DNA of 64,000 nt from Saprospiraceae bacterium (GTDB lineage: Bacteria > Bacteroidota > Bacteroidia > Chitinophagales > Saprospiraceae), in NCBI GenBank assembly GCA_024103005.1, contig JAGFJA010000061.1, forward strand, positions 26,372 through 90,371, in the 5' to 3' direction. A program made the translations under genes and the position numbers. The notes beneath the pieces are model-generated. The model saw only the letters and a list, made by a program, of their open reading frames with translations. It had not been told where the DNA came from and searched no databases. Below are positions 48,986 through 58,788 of the stretch, piece after piece (position 1 is the first letter of the stretch; each line of letters opens with the position of its first letter).

Positions 48986-50702
48986 TCAGGAGTTGTTGAA
49001 TATTCGGGATCTGAGGATTGCCTTTCGTACCGATGACAGGGTCAATCCTGTTTTAAGGGGAGTGGACTTTTCCATCCCGGCAGGTGAAATCGTAGGCTTA
49101 GTAGGCGAATCAGGCAGTGGAAAGTCCGTCACCGGTTTATCTCTTTGCGGTTTGTTGCCTGAGAAAATAACCAATATTTCAGGCTCCGTAGAATTTACAC
49201 CTGAAAATCATCCGATTCAATTGGTCGGTTTACCTGAAAAAGAGTTTCGTCCTTTGCGTGGAAGCAAAATTTCGATGATATTCCAAGAACCGATGTCTTC
49301 ACTTAATCCGGTACTGACTTGCGGATATCAGGTTGATGAAATGATACGTCTTCACCTCAGATATAATAAAAAACAGGCAAAAGCAAATACTCTTGAGTTA
49401 TTCGCCCAGGTGGGACTACCTAATCCGGAAAGGATTTATAATTCTTATCCCCATCAGATATCCGGCGGCCAAATACAAAGAGTAATGATTGCAATGGCTA
49501 TCAGTTGCCACCCGAAACTGTTGATTGCTGACGAGCCGACAACCGCTCTTGACGTTACGATTCAAAAAAAAATATTGGAACTCCTTGTTGATATAAGAGA
49601 TAAATTCGGAATTTCCATCTTGTTTATTTCGCATGACCTTGGAGTGATAAAGGATATAACATCCCGTGTGAATGTGATGTATCGTGGAGTAATCGTAGAA
49701 TCAGGAGAGACGAAGTCTGTGTTGGATAATCCGGAACATCTTTATACGCGAGGGCTGATTGCATGCAAGCCTCCCTTGTATTATCGACCTCGCCGACTGC
49801 CGGTTGTGAGTGATTTTGTCGATATCGTAGCCAACGGCGATTATTTTGATTTCAAGCCGACGAAAAAAGATGGTGTGGAAGAGAATGAAACTAGTGAAAA
49901 AACTTCCGGAAGACATCCAATTCTGAGTGTACAAAACTTAGTCGTAAAATATCCGGTAGCCAAAAATTTTTGGGGCTCACCGACATCCTGGCTGAGGGCT
50001 GTAGATGGCATTTCTTTTACATTACACAAGGGTGAAACATTGGGAATAGTAGGTGAGTCAGGATGTGGAAAGTCCACATTGGGCAGGACATTAGTGCACC
50101 TTGAAAAACCGGATACCGGTACTGCATTGCTTGATGGGAAGGATTTATTTAGGCAAAGAGAGTCAGAATGGCGAAGAAATGCAAGAAATATACAGATTAT
50201 TTTCCAGGATCCATATTCATCCCTTAATCCTAAGATGAAAATTGGGCAAGCTATAATGGAGCCAATGATGGTTCATGGTTTATATCAAAATAAAGCTCTA
50301 AGAAAAGAGAAAATGCTGTCCCTGCTGGATCAGGTAGGCTTACTTCCGGAACACGCCGATAGATACCCACATGAGTTTAGCGGAGGACAACGACAAAGAA
50401 TCTGCATCGCAAGGGCATTGGGATTAGATCCCCGGATACTTATCTGTGATGAATCAGTGGCAGCACTGGATGTCAGTGTGCAGTCACAGGTACTTAACCT
50501 TTTGAAAGATTTACAGACACAACTTGGGTTATCTTTAATTTTTATTACACACGATATGTCGGTAGTTAATTTTATTGCTGACCGTGTCGCTGTAATGTAT
50601 AAAGGTAAAATCGTTGAAACAGGATTGACAGAAGATATTATCCACCACCCGAAAGAAGCCTATACCCGTGATCTGATTACAGCCATCCCGAAATGGGCGT
50701 AA
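48975..50702 (+). CDS. Fused oligopeptide ABC transporter ATPases (DppD-DppF type)
   Basis: A 575-residue protein holding two complete ABC ATPase domains. Domain 1 (about 5-260): Walker [10 protein letters not shown], signature [15 protein letters not shown], Walker [12 protein letters not shown]. Domain 2 (about 310-575): Walker [10 protein letters not shown], signature [15 protein letters not shown], Walker [12 protein letters not shown]. This is the DppD+DppF arrangement in one chain, which powers peptide or nickel import. No permease or binding-protein gene is adjacent, so its membrane partners lie elsewhere. Overlap with the trmH gene suggests co-transcription with pyrG. Confidence 0.9.
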
Positions 50703-50754
50703 CAAATTGAATTATTCGTATATTTGTTTTTCTTCTATATTAAACGAGTTTAAA

Positions 50755-51126
50755 ATGTCCGTTCGAAGTTTGCAGGTTGCTGAATTATTACGCCGGAATT
50801 TGAGTTTAGTTTTCCAGGCTGAAGGAAGATATATTTATGGACCTGAACCAATGGTAACTGTTACCTCTGTACAGGTATCACCTGATCTTGCTCTTGCTAA
50901 GGCCTATCTCAGTATTTATAATACAGAAAATAAACAGGCAGTTCTCCTTGAAGTTGAAGAAGCTATCCATGAAATTAAGAAAAATCTATACCAAAGGATT
51001 AAAAAACATGTGCGCCGAATGCCTGAAGTAACCTTTTATATGGATGATACCCTTGATGAACTAATAAAAGTAGATGAGATGATGCGACGCCTGAGAGCAG
51101 ATCATCAAATGGGTGAGGAAGAATAG
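50755..51126 (+). CDS. rbfA: Ribosome-binding factor A
   Basis: RbfA binds the 30S subunit and assists 16S rRNA 5'-end maturation. The 123-residue protein has the N-terminal helix (VAELLRRNLSLVFQ), the KH-like core with ALAKAYLSIYN and the conserved MPEVTFYMDDTLDEL segment. ATG at 50755 is preferred: an in-frame extension to 50707 carries extra residues with no family match. It follows the fused ABC ATPase gene by 52 nt. Confidence 0.9.
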   Translation: MSVRSLQVAELLRRNLSLVFQAEGRYIYGPEPMVTVTSVQVSPDLALAKAYLSIYNTENKQAVLLEVEEAIHEIKKNLYQRIKKHVRRMPEVTFYMDDTLDELIKVDEMMRRLRADHQMGEEE

Positions 51127-51181
51127 TTATTCCTTTTTGGCAACAATCAAGTTTAAATGCTTCCTTGACATCTTGCGTTCA

Positions 51182-51814
51182 TTATAATTGTAAGGTTTTC
51201 TGAATGGCAAAAAACCAGTAATTGGTTTTAGAAGACCATGGATTAAAAGCTGTGACCATAATATACCATCCTTTGTCTCGGTAACCTATCATCGGTCCGA
51301 AATCATAAGTCTGTAAATTTTTGTCAATAAATATCTGTGTAGAGGCGCCCGCTCGCCAAATTTTCCTGATCGGGAACTGAATATCACTCCAGTTGAAATA
51401 GTAATCCGGCCGATTGTTAAAGACCTTTGCATAATTATTGGTCAGGTTAAACTCGATCCTTGGATGAACTAAATTATAATAAAATTGAATGCTCAATGCT
51501 TGATAATCGCCAAGAAGAATACCAAGTTGAGGTGTGAAAATCTGAATGATTCTGTTTCCTGTGACCTTACTTATACCGCCATATACCCCAAAGGTCCCGT
51601 TACGGTCATAATTATATCGGATTTCTCCATAAAATAAGCCTTTATTGAAAGGCAGGTAAGGAATGAGTAAAGGATTATAATCCTTGAGATTGTATGGTAG
51701 ATGTGGAAATACGCCTCCAATGAGAGCAGGAGATATTGTCCATTTTTGAACATCCTGTGCTTGTAAAGATAAAGATAGGGTAATGATAATTATAACAATT
51801 GAATACTTCTTCAT
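51182..51814 (-). CDS. Exported beta-strand-rich protein downstream of crcB
   Basis: A 210-residue exported protein: signal peptide (ending LSLQAQ), then Tyr/Phe/Gly-rich alternating strands (RYNYDRNGTFGVYGGISK, ALSIQFYYNLVHPRIEF, WYIMVTAFNPW) suggestive of an outer-membrane barrel. No family recognised. It starts 2 nt after crcB ends, so it is co-transcribed with the fluoride channel. Confidence 0.72.
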   Translation of the reverse strand: MKKYSIVIIIITLSLSLQAQDVQKWTISPALIGGVFPHLPYNLKDYNPLLIPYLPFNKGLFYGEIRYNYDRNGTFGVYGGISKVTGNRIIQIFTPQLGILLGDYQALSIQFYYNLVHPRIEFNLTNNYAKVFNNRPDYYFNWSDIQFPIRKIWRAGASTQIFIDKNLQTYDFGPMIGYRDKGWYIMVTAFNPWSSKTNYWFFAIQKTLQL

Positions 51815-51816
51815 AC

Positions 51817-52188
51817 TTAGTTTTTAACAGATATTGTTCCCAGCCAGAAGAATAGTAACCCAAAAATAAAAGTAGCCGAAGCATAAAGAATAAATGCGGG
51901 AAAATTCTTTTGACTTAAAAAATAATAGTTCTCTCCGGTAAAAGTAGAAAAGGTTGTCAATCCGCCGCAAAATCCGGTAGAAAGAAATAATTTATATTCT
52001 TCACTTATCCTGCCTTCTTTCAAGGCCAGTGAAAGGAGTGTGCCTAAGAGAAAGCAACCAATTATATTGGCAAGAAAAGTAGGTGTAGTTGATATTGTCC
52101 AACCTGATTTTTGAAATAGTAAGATTAATCCATATCTGAGGATACTCCCCAGTGCACCACCTAAGGCTATGAATATCATTGCTTTCAT
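51817..52188 (-). CDS. crcB: Fluoride channel CrcB/Fluc
   Basis: A dimeric fluoride-export channel that protects against fluoride. The 123-residue protein has four hydrophobic helices and the family motifs GGALGSILRYGL, FLANIIGCFLLG and GFCGGLTTFSTF. No crcB-type (fluoride) riboswitch is seen in the roughly 200 nt upstream. A beta-strand-rich exported protein follows at 2 nt. Confidence 0.94.
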   Translation of the reverse strand: MKAMIFIALGGALGSILRYGLILLFQKSGWTISTTPTFLANIIGCFLLGTLLSLALKEGRISEEYKLFLSTGFCGGLTTFSTFTGENYYFLSQKNFPAFILYASATFIFGLLFFWLGTISVKN

Positions 52189-52301
52189 TCATCAATATTA
52201 ATAATATTTTTCAAATTAGGGGGAAATGTCGGAAGCGTTTATTTTCTTATGTTGTTTGAAAAGCAATGTCCGATATTTTTAGGACGCTATTTTATATAAA
52301 A

Positions 52302-52332
52302 ATGCCGGATTCTTTTAATACGAATCCGGCAA
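52302..52332 (-). terminator. Intrinsic terminator downstream of the aromatic-rich protein
   Basis: Perfect 9-bp stem GCCGGATTC / GAATCCGGC with a 9-nt loop. On the minus strand it is followed by ATTTTTATA, so it ends the transcript of the 52392-53699 gene. Confidence 0.8.
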
Positions 52333-52391
52333 ACTATATATGATTAATTCAGACTTCGGTGATAATCTTCAGAGTTAGACTTATGTGCTTG

Positions 52392-53699
52392 CTACCCTCT
52401 GTTTCTGGTTGATCCAGACCTTGGTGCAGCATGTATCGGTCTTTCAGATCGATTGTTACTGCTTCTTTTTACTTCAGAGCGGGATGGCATTGAATGACTT
52501 CTGCTTTGTCGTTTATTGAGCGATGGATTTTGTCTTGCAGGTCTTTCGTTTTGATACTTAGGTTGTTGACTGTCTCTGGTATCAGTTTTTTCTGCTTTTC
52601 TGCTACGGTATGAGCCAGGATTGTTTCGCGAAGGCGACGTCATGGTTGGGTTTGCTTGGTCTGTACGTGTGCCGATGTCTCTGGTTCTTGTATTGGAATT
52701 AATTGTCGGTTTATTTGATCTTGAAACTTCGTTACTTCTATCAGTGGTATTTGATGCAGAAGAAGGTTGTCTGGCCTCAAGACTTGCAGATTGTCTGTTT
52801 CGTGAGTTTGGAACATCTTTTTTGACATCAGGCTTGGCGGTTTTGCCGGTATTTATACCTGCCTGATTTCTGTGTCTGCTGTCCGTTTTATTGATTACAA
52901 TATTGTTTTGTACCCTGTAATTATTAACAACTTTTACATTCCTATTGTGGACATTTACAGATACAACCCTGTGTGGAGCATAGAGATTACGTGCACCATA
53001 TACTCTGGGGTGTGAAACGACAATGTAGTGACTGTGATAATGCCAGCCATGTGAGTAGAAGGTATGCCAATGCCATGGTCTCCATGGATTCCACCATAGA
53101 GGATAGGTGTGCCAGTACCATGGAGAAACGTACACGACATAAGCCGGAGCATAGATATATTGGACGCATGGCCAGAACCAGACATTGAAATATATTCTGA
53201 CTCGATTGTTTTCGTAGTAAGGTGATGGTCCTTTTTTATTCAGATTGTCGGAATCATTGATGTATGAATTATCGGCGTTAGCCTCTACATAGGTTTCTTT
53301 TCCATATATGTCCTCATCTCCCACTATTTGGGCGATTGCGTCATTTTCACCTTTTTTTTCAAGTTCTATGACAGCAATATCCTGAAAATCATTTTCACCA
53401 ACGACAGCCTGGAGGGTGATGGCATGTGCATTTCCGTCTGTTCTGTCTATTACCCTGATATAATCTGTCTGTCCATCCAGATTTAAATCCAAGTTGTTGA
53501 CATTATTATTTTCAGTATTTAATGATTGTTCATATTTTTCAAGTGTTGCAGCCTTGCTGAACAGGTCAAGTGCGCCCTGTAAGTTGAAGTTATCTCCCGG
53601 CAAACCGGTAGAATCCTTTTTGAAGTCCTGACTTCTGGCTGTCGAAATACTCAAAGTGAAAATCAGGAAAAGTGGAATAAATAATTTATAGTTTTTCAT
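52392..53699 (-). CDS. Secreted aromatic/His-rich, low-complexity protein
   Basis: A 435-residue exported protein. After a signal peptide (ending TARSQ) comes a folded-looking acidic region (about 30-165) including LDGQTDYIRVIDRTDG and IAVIELEKKG. A strikingly Trp/Tyr/His/Pro-rich stretch follows (about 175-245; PWRPWHWHTFYSHGWHYHSHY), then a basic Arg/Asn/Ser-rich disordered tail (about 270-435). The family is recurrent in Bacteroidota but functionally uncharacterised as far as I know. The His/aromatic block could bind metal or polysaccharide. It has its own terminator. Confidence 0.78.
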   Translation of the reverse strand: MKNYKLFIPLFLIFTLSISTARSQDFKKDSTGLPGDNFNLQGALDLFSKAATLEKYEQSLNTENNNVNNLDLNLDGQTDYIRVIDRTDGNAHAITLQAVVGENDFQDIAVIELEKKGENDAIAQIVGDEDIYGKETYVEANADNSYINDSDNLNKKGPSPYYENNRVRIYFNVWFWPCVQYIYAPAYVVYVSPWYWHTYPLWWNPWRPWHWHTFYSHGWHYHSHYIVVSHPRVYGARNLYAPHRVVSVNVHNRNVKVVNNYRVQNNIVINKTDSRHRNQAGINTGKTAKPDVKKDVPNSRNRQSASLEARQPSSASNTTDRSNEVSRSNKPTINSNTRTRDIGTRTDQANPTMTSPSRNNPGSYRSRKAEKTDTRDSQQPKYQNERPARQNPSLNKRQSRSHSMPSRSEVKRSSNNRSERPIHAAPRSGSTRNRG

Positions 53700-54180
53700 G
53701 GCAAAAAAGAAATTTTAATTTTATCAGTATTTTGATTTTTATAATACTTTGATAGAATTTTAACGGCTGCGTTTAATCAAAAGTGGCAACCTTTTATTTA
53801 ATTTTGAGTTAAATGATGTTGAAAATGTTAAAATAATCTTAGGAAATTGCTCTTTTTCCCAATAATACCTTAACGTTCAGTAATCTTTTCTTTTCAAATC
53901 CAGAAAGCATCCATAAATTATTTAGCTTTGACTGGTTGTATATGTGTTGTCCATTAGGATGATTGATATAAGGAATTGAATTTTTCAGCATTTACCGGAC
54001 CGGAGACATAATTTTCAACTATGGAATCGATTTTATAAGTACTTGATGTAAATATTCCGAATACCTACAGGTAAATAATTATGATTCGTCTATTTTTACT
54101 TTAAAACTAGCTGAATAATCACAGAATTAGATAAAGAATCCTTTCACCATTGATAATATTGATTAAAAGGAATTATTTCC
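53700..54180. other. Non-coding spacer, 481 nt
   Basis: Divergent AT-rich spacer between the aromatic-rich protein and the AsmA-like gene. No RNA gene, repeat copy or strong promoter pair seen. Confidence 0.5.
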
Positions 54181-55776
54181 ATGACTAAATTGAAAAACAC
54201 AGATTTTTGGTTGCGAGTCCTCGGGATTTTAATGCTGCTTTATGCAGTTTTCAGACTGAGTGTTGTTCAGTTTATTGATTTTAAGGTGAAACAACAGATT
54301 ATTCGTTATACCAATCGGGGCCTGCATATCAGCTATGACGATATTTCCCTCGGATGGATCATACCTTCCGTTTCGGTTATTGATCTTCGGGTTTTTGGGA
54401 TGAACGGACGAGATACGGTTTTTAGTGCCACAATTGACCATGCGACACTCAACAAAATTAAGGTGGCGCACCTTGTACTTACCAATAGGCTGAAAATAAT
54501 TGATTTTGATTTTGAAAAGGTTAATTTATCAACCTGGGAAGGCAGACATCTCCCGCTGAAGGATCTGCCGTCTTCCTCCTCAATAGAAGGCAAACGAAGG
54601 TTAAGGATTGATAATATCAGATTTAAAGATATAATCTGGCTCCATAAAGATGATAATAACAAAGTCAAAGCGAAAGTAACTACACAGGATTTTGAAATAA
54701 GTGGATTACAACTTGGTTTTGATGTCGGCAGTATTTTTAAGTTAACTGTTGAGGCTGTCAAAAATACAGACCTTACGATCGAGTTTCCCGGAATACAGCA
54801 TGAATATCAGATTGGTGGAATAGAATATAAACGTCCCGAACAATCTTTAACTATATCAGACATAAAGATTTCACCTTTGCTTGATAAAGAAGCATTTGCA
54901 CAGTATTTTAAATCACAGGTCGATCGCATTTCAGGTTCAGGTGATTATATCAGATTTGCAGGTTTTAAACTGGAGGATTCTACGCAGTTCAAAGCCAAAG
55001 CACAAAAGGTTGAAATGACCTTTAATCTAGAAGTTTACAGGAACAAAAACTATGAGTTTACCCGTACAAAGCCTGTTCCCTTGCCAGCAGAGATGTTAAA
55101 GCAGGCAGGTTTTTTATTTGATTTTGACACATTGAAGGTGGAAAACGCTTTCGTTGCCTATGAAGAATTAAACAAGAAGGATCGAAATCCGGGAAGGATC
55201 TATTTTCAAAACATCAATGCCCGCTCAGTTCATTTTACCAATGATACTTCATTCCATGCTGTCACTCTAAAGGCTTATGGAGACTTTATGGGTCAGGGTA
55301 GGGTCAATGCGGATATTTTTATTCCACTGAATAATGACAAAGAGTACAGTATGAAAGGTAATTGCGGCCCTTTTGAGCTCAAAGAAATCAATAGTATCCT
55401 TAAATCATCCTACCTGGTTGAAATAAAATCGGGCACTTTGGATACCATAGCCTTTGACTTTGATTATAACAAATACAAATCGGAAGGTGTGGTTACATTC
55501 AAATATTCTGACCTAAAGTTGCAGGCATATTCCGGAAAAGACCCTGACAAAACCGCAGTTATAAAATCTTGGGCACTTAATCAGCTGCTTAAAGTTAATA
55601 AAATAAACAGTGCGAACGTAAAAGGCATGATTGACTTTCCTTATAATCCCGCTAGATCTTTTTTTTACTATTGGTCGAAATCCCTACTCTATGGTATGCG
55701 TGACGCATTGATAAAAAATGGTGCCATTAGTCCCCAACACAATGTTAAAAAGATTTTTATCCTTGACGAAAAATAA
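54181..55776 (+). CDS. AsmA/DUF748-like envelope protein
   Basis: A 531-residue protein with one N-terminal transmembrane helix (about 10-30, VLGILMLLYAVFRLSVV) and then a long beta-rich region with repeated strand patterns (ISYDDISLGWIIPSVSVIDLRVFG, LKIIDFDFEKVNLSTW, LRIDNIRFKDIIWLHKD). This is the layout of AsmA-like/DUF748 proteins, which in other bacteria form lipid-transfer bridges or act in envelope assembly. Assignment rests on layout rather than a signature motif. Single gene. Confidence 0.65.
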   Translation: MTKLKNTDFWLRVLGILMLLYAVFRLSVVQFIDFKVKQQIIRYTNRGLHISYDDISLGWIIPSVSVIDLRVFGMNGRDTVFSATIDHATLNKIKVAHLVLTNRLKIIDFDFEKVNLSTWEGRHLPLKDLPSSSSIEGKRRLRIDNIRFKDIIWLHKDDNNKVKAKVTTQDFEISGLQLGFDVGSIFKLTVEAVKNTDLTIEFPGIQHEYQIGGIEYKRPEQSLTISDIKISPLLDKEAFAQYFKSQVDRISGSGDYIRFAGFKLEDSTQFKAKAQKVEMTFNLEVYRNKNYEFTRTKPVPLPAEMLKQAGFLFDFDTLKVENAFVAYEELNKKDRNPGRIYFQNINARSVHFTNDTSFHAVTLKAYGDFMGQGRVNADIFIPLNNDKEYSMKGNCGPFELKEINSILKSSYLVEIKSGTLDTIAFDFDYNKYKSEGVVTFKYSDLKLQAYSGKDPDKTAVIKSWALNQLLKVNKINSANVKGMIDFPYNPARSFFYYWSKSLLYGMRDALIKNGAISPQHNVKKIFILDEK

Positions 55777-55916
55777 GCTAAAGCTATTAGATAGCATAAC
55801 GGATCATTGATTCATTGGGGCTGATTTGGCCAATTTTTGCATTAAAATACTGCCTGTATTATGATGTTTAATAAATCACCTTATAGTCGGTTAAAATATT
55901 GACCTTCATTCAAGTC

Positions 55917-58349
55917 TTACTGTCCTACAAGGAAAACTGCATTGGTAAACATCAATTTTCCGTTTTCCCAGAAATTTCTGAATAAGACGTCATCCGTAAA
56001 GAAAATTACTTCACCAAGCCCGACATCCTTGACCCCGGTAATGAGGGCATCGCTAAATTCTCCTACTGCCGAACCAACAAATCCGACATACTCCGGGTTT
56101 TTTCGGATAGTGCCCACATTCCACCCGTCTTTCATATATTCATAGAATGTATTATCTGTTTTTAATGAATAATAGTAAGCCGGATACCCAAAGGCCAATG
56201 GATGACTATTGTCCAGGTCTGTCTTATATATTGCACCCTGAATATAGCGTGAAAGTGAGTTGCGTTCGCGTTCATCATACTTCCTTAAATCTGCATACTT
56301 ATTCTTTTCACTACTTTCACGCTGCAATTTTTTTCTTTTCAGTTGCATCCATTTTAATCCGCTTAACTGGTCTATGCTTCCTTCTAAAGCGATGATCTTT
56401 CCGCCTTGTCTAACCCACTTTTCAAGAGTCTCACTTTGAGTTGAATCATTAAGAAATGAATAATAACCATCCGGCAAGATCAAAACATTTACCTCGTCAA
56501 GGTTTAAGGATTGAAACTGGTCTGTTTGGATCAGGTTGATCGGATACTCCAGCTCCTTGTCAAAATAAAACCAAACCTCACCTGCCGACAAGGAAGAAGT
56601 GCCTTCTCCGGTAAGAAGTACGACCTTTGGCGGATGGATTAGACGCATCATTTCGCTTCCCATATCATTACCTGAATCAACCATGCCTCCGGAGATCGGA
56701 AAGATAGGTATCTGATAGGCAGATGAAACATAATTGATGATATCATTGAGCGGCTTGTTCCTGTTATTTCCTTCGTTTAAAATTACTAGGGTCCCGGGCC
56801 GATAATTCTTACTGTCAATGCTGAATTCTTTTTGGGCATAGCGAACCTTGACATTTTGCTGCAACAGATAGGAAAGAGCCTTGAGGCAGTTGCCTCCCTG
56901 CCAGTCAATAGCATAACCGTAAGCGTTTTTGATATTGCCAAATACCTGTTTTACAGATTCTTCAGTGGACTTTTTTGTGGTAATCTTATACTTTAATCCA
57001 TAAGCTTTGGGAATATTCCATGCGGTGATATCATAGGTCAGAGAATCGCTCAATTCTGACCTATCCTCCATCAGGATATTTATCAATTTGTTTTTCTGCT
57101 GACTAAGCGGGATTTGCAAAAGGGATGAAAAATCTGCACGAAGTGCATAACTGTACCTTATTTGATTGCGGTCAAGTAGTTGCCTGAAGCTTCTGCCCCG
57201 TTCATAGTCCTCCATTTTCAAATCAAAGCTGAAATACCTTTCATCCTTATCATTCTGAAAATATTTTTGAAACTCATTCATTACCTCTGAGATATTTTCC
57301 CTCACGGCATCCAAGGTCGTTAATCCTGCTGTTGTATGATGCAGGATACGATCCTTAAGAGTTAGAGTTTCTCCGTCACGGGTTTGTACCGAAAGCCCCG
57401 CACTTCGACCGCCTGCCTGTTCAAAAGTCATGCCGATTGCACCGTTGTAAATAGGGTAGGTGTCACCGTAAGAAGGATAAAACAGGTCGAATCTTTCATT
57501 GGTAAAGTATAGCCAGCCGTATTTATCAAAAGCATTGGCGATTTTCCTCCCAATAACTATCTGAAACGATCGCTGGAAAGAAGTTATCGCCTTATGATAG
57601 GGCTCGGCTGCAGGAGCGAAATAGTATGGGTCATTATAGCTTTGTTCGTGAAAGTCAGCGTGCACCTGGGGCATCCATTGATGGTAAAGTTTCATCCGGG
57701 CTTGTGATTCAACCTGTGTTTGCCAGGCCCAGTCGCGGTTCAGGTCAAAATAATAATGATTGGTGCGTCCACCAGGCCAGGGTTCCTGATGCTCCCGTGT
57801 CTTTACGTTTGAATTGGGACTAGCTCCGGATACTGAATAAAACCAATTGACATAACGTTCACGACCATCCGGGTTAAGGCATGGATCGAGGATGAAGATA
57901 ATGTCTTTAAATTTCTCCTCAAACTGGGGGTCGGTCATAATTTTATAGTAGGTCATGATAGCTGCATCTGTTCCGGAAGCTTCGTTTCCGTGGACATTGT
58001 AGCTGTACCAGACAATACATTTGTCGTCAGGATTTACAGCCTGCCCATTGTTGCTGATAGAAGCAAGGTGGGCTTTTCTGATAGATTCAATACGTTTTAT
58101 GTTATCTGCAGACGAAATGATAACCACAAATAGCGGATTACCTTCATTGGTCGTCCCGTATTGTGAGTAAATTACGTTTGCTTTATTGCGTTGGGCCTCT
58201 TCCTTAAAATAACTCACCACCTGATGATGATGTACAAACCGCTCACCCAAGGAGAAGCCCAAAAAAGCATCCGGAGATGTGACCTGCGATTGAAGGGTGT
58301 TCAGCAGAAACAGAAAGTATAACGGATATTTTATAAATTTCCAAAACAT
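55917..58349 (-). CDS. M14 family zinc carboxypeptidase, exported
   Basis: An 810-residue exported metallopeptidase. ATG at 58349 gives a signal peptide ending LQSQ; an in-frame ATG at 58379 is less likely. The M14 zinc site is visible as HGNEASG (His and Glu) with a later VHADFHEQSY supplying the second His, and the catalytic Glu in GMTFEQAGG. The C-terminal half (about 480-810) is a glutamine-amidotransferase-like or beta-rich region with GEGTSSLSAGEVW. Such long M14 proteins are common in Bacteroidota, acting on peptides in the periplasm or outside the cell. Confidence 0.88.
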   Translation of the reverse strand: MFWKFIKYPLYFLFLLNTLQSQVTSPDAFLGFSLGERFVHHHQVVSYFKEEAQRNKANVIYSQYGTTNEGNPLFVVIISSADNIKRIESIRKAHLASISNNGQAVNPDDKCIVWYSYNVHGNEASGTDAAIMTYYKIMTDPQFEEKFKDIIFILDPCLNPDGRERYVNWFYSVSGASPNSNVKTREHQEPWPGGRTNHYYFDLNRDWAWQTQVESQARMKLYHQWMPQVHADFHEQSYNDPYYFAPAAEPYHKAITSFQRSFQIVIGRKIANAFDKYGWLYFTNERFDLFYPSYGDTYPIYNGAIGMTFEQAGGRSAGLSVQTRDGETLTLKDRILHHTTAGLTTLDAVRENISEVMNEFQKYFQNDKDERYFSFDLKMEDYERGRSFRQLLDRNQIRYSYALRADFSSLLQIPLSQQKNKLINILMEDRSELSDSLTYDITAWNIPKAYGLKYKITTKKSTEESVKQVFGNIKNAYGYAIDWQGGNCLKALSYLLQQNVKVRYAQKEFSIDSKNYRPGTLVILNEGNNRNKPLNDIINYVSSAYQIPIFPISGGMVDSGNDMGSEMMRLIHPPKVVLLTGEGTSSLSAGEVWFYFDKELEYPINLIQTDQFQSLNLDEVNVLILPDGYYSFLNDSTQSETLEKWVRQGGKIIALEGSIDQLSGLKWMQLKRKKLQRESSEKNKYADLRKYDERERNSLSRYIQGAIYKTDLDNSHPLAFGYPAYYYSLKTDNTFYEYMKDGWNVGTIRKNPEYVGFVGSAVGEFSDALITGVKDVGLGEVIFFTDDVLFRNFWENGKLMFTNAVFLVGQ

Positions 58350-58462
58350 AATCCAAGATTTAGGCAATAAAGATAACAAAAGACTTAAACAGTGAAATTG
58401 ACGGATTGAATATTGTTAATTTAGCAGCGAAAAAAAAATGGTTATTGACGGTTGGAAATTTT

Positions 58463-58548
58463 CGGGCGTGCCCATGGAGGTGTCCATGGTCGGGCTATCC
58501 GCTGTACAGCGCTCCTGACGTCGCTTGTGCCGCTGCTTTCCCTCACGC
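58463..58548. repeat. GC-rich hairpin-bearing intergenic element (Bacteroidota-type)
   Basis: An 86-nt GC-rich island in AT-rich DNA, opening CGGGCGTGCCC and ending CCTCACGC, with complementary ends (GCGTG / CACGC). Inside are a perfect 7-bp hairpin (CCATGGA / TCCATGG, 58472-58489), the GGTCGGGCTATCCGCT-type core and the palindrome GCTGTACAGC. The end motifs and core resemble a dispersed intergenic element I recall from several Bacteroidota genomes. Function unknown. Confidence 0.65.
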
Positions 58549-58684
58549 ATTGCACCTCGCAGGAAAAGTTAAGTCTTTAAAAACACTTACGGGACATCAT
58601 GACGTTAAATGAGGTACTGACTTAATCAACTCGTAAAAGTAAAGTGATTAATCTTTTAGTATAATCCAGAAAAAAGTGAGCCAA

Positions 58685-58714
58685 AATAAAAAAGCCCCGG
58701 AATTCCGAGGCTTT
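58685..58714 (-). terminator. Terminator of tRNA-Lys
   Basis: On the minus strand AAAGCCTCGG / CCGGGGCTTT (one G-U pair, AATT loop) followed by a T run, directly after the tRNA. Confidence 0.88.
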
Positions 58715-58715
58715 G

Positions 58716-58788
58716 TGATCCCGCTGGGATTCGAACCCAGGGCCACATCATTAAAAGTGATGTGCTCTACCGGCTGAGCTACAGGATC
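58716..58788 (-). tRNA. tRNA-Lys (UUU)
   Basis: A 73-nt minus-strand tRNA. The 7-bp acceptor stem (GATCCTG / CGGGATC, one U-G pair), D arm GCTC..GAGC, anticodon stem CATCA / TGATG with loop CTTTTAA (anticodon UUU) and T arm CTGGG-TTCGAAT-CCCAG are all visible. The 3' CCA is not encoded. It stands alone, with its own terminator. Confidence 0.97.

Noticed and set aside
52189..52391. Fluoride riboswitch upstream of crcB
   Set aside because: The sequence lacks the crcB-motif core; the only clear structure there is a terminator hairpin of the preceding gene.
52621..53188. Several overlapping frames on both strands opposite the aromatic-rich protein
   Set aside because: They are shadows of biased codon use in the low-complexity gene.
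58406..58612. A 68-codon + strand frame over the GC-rich island
   Set aside because: It is explained by the structured repeat element: the Cys/Pro/Ala-rich translation matches no protein type and the frame exists only because the island lacks stops.
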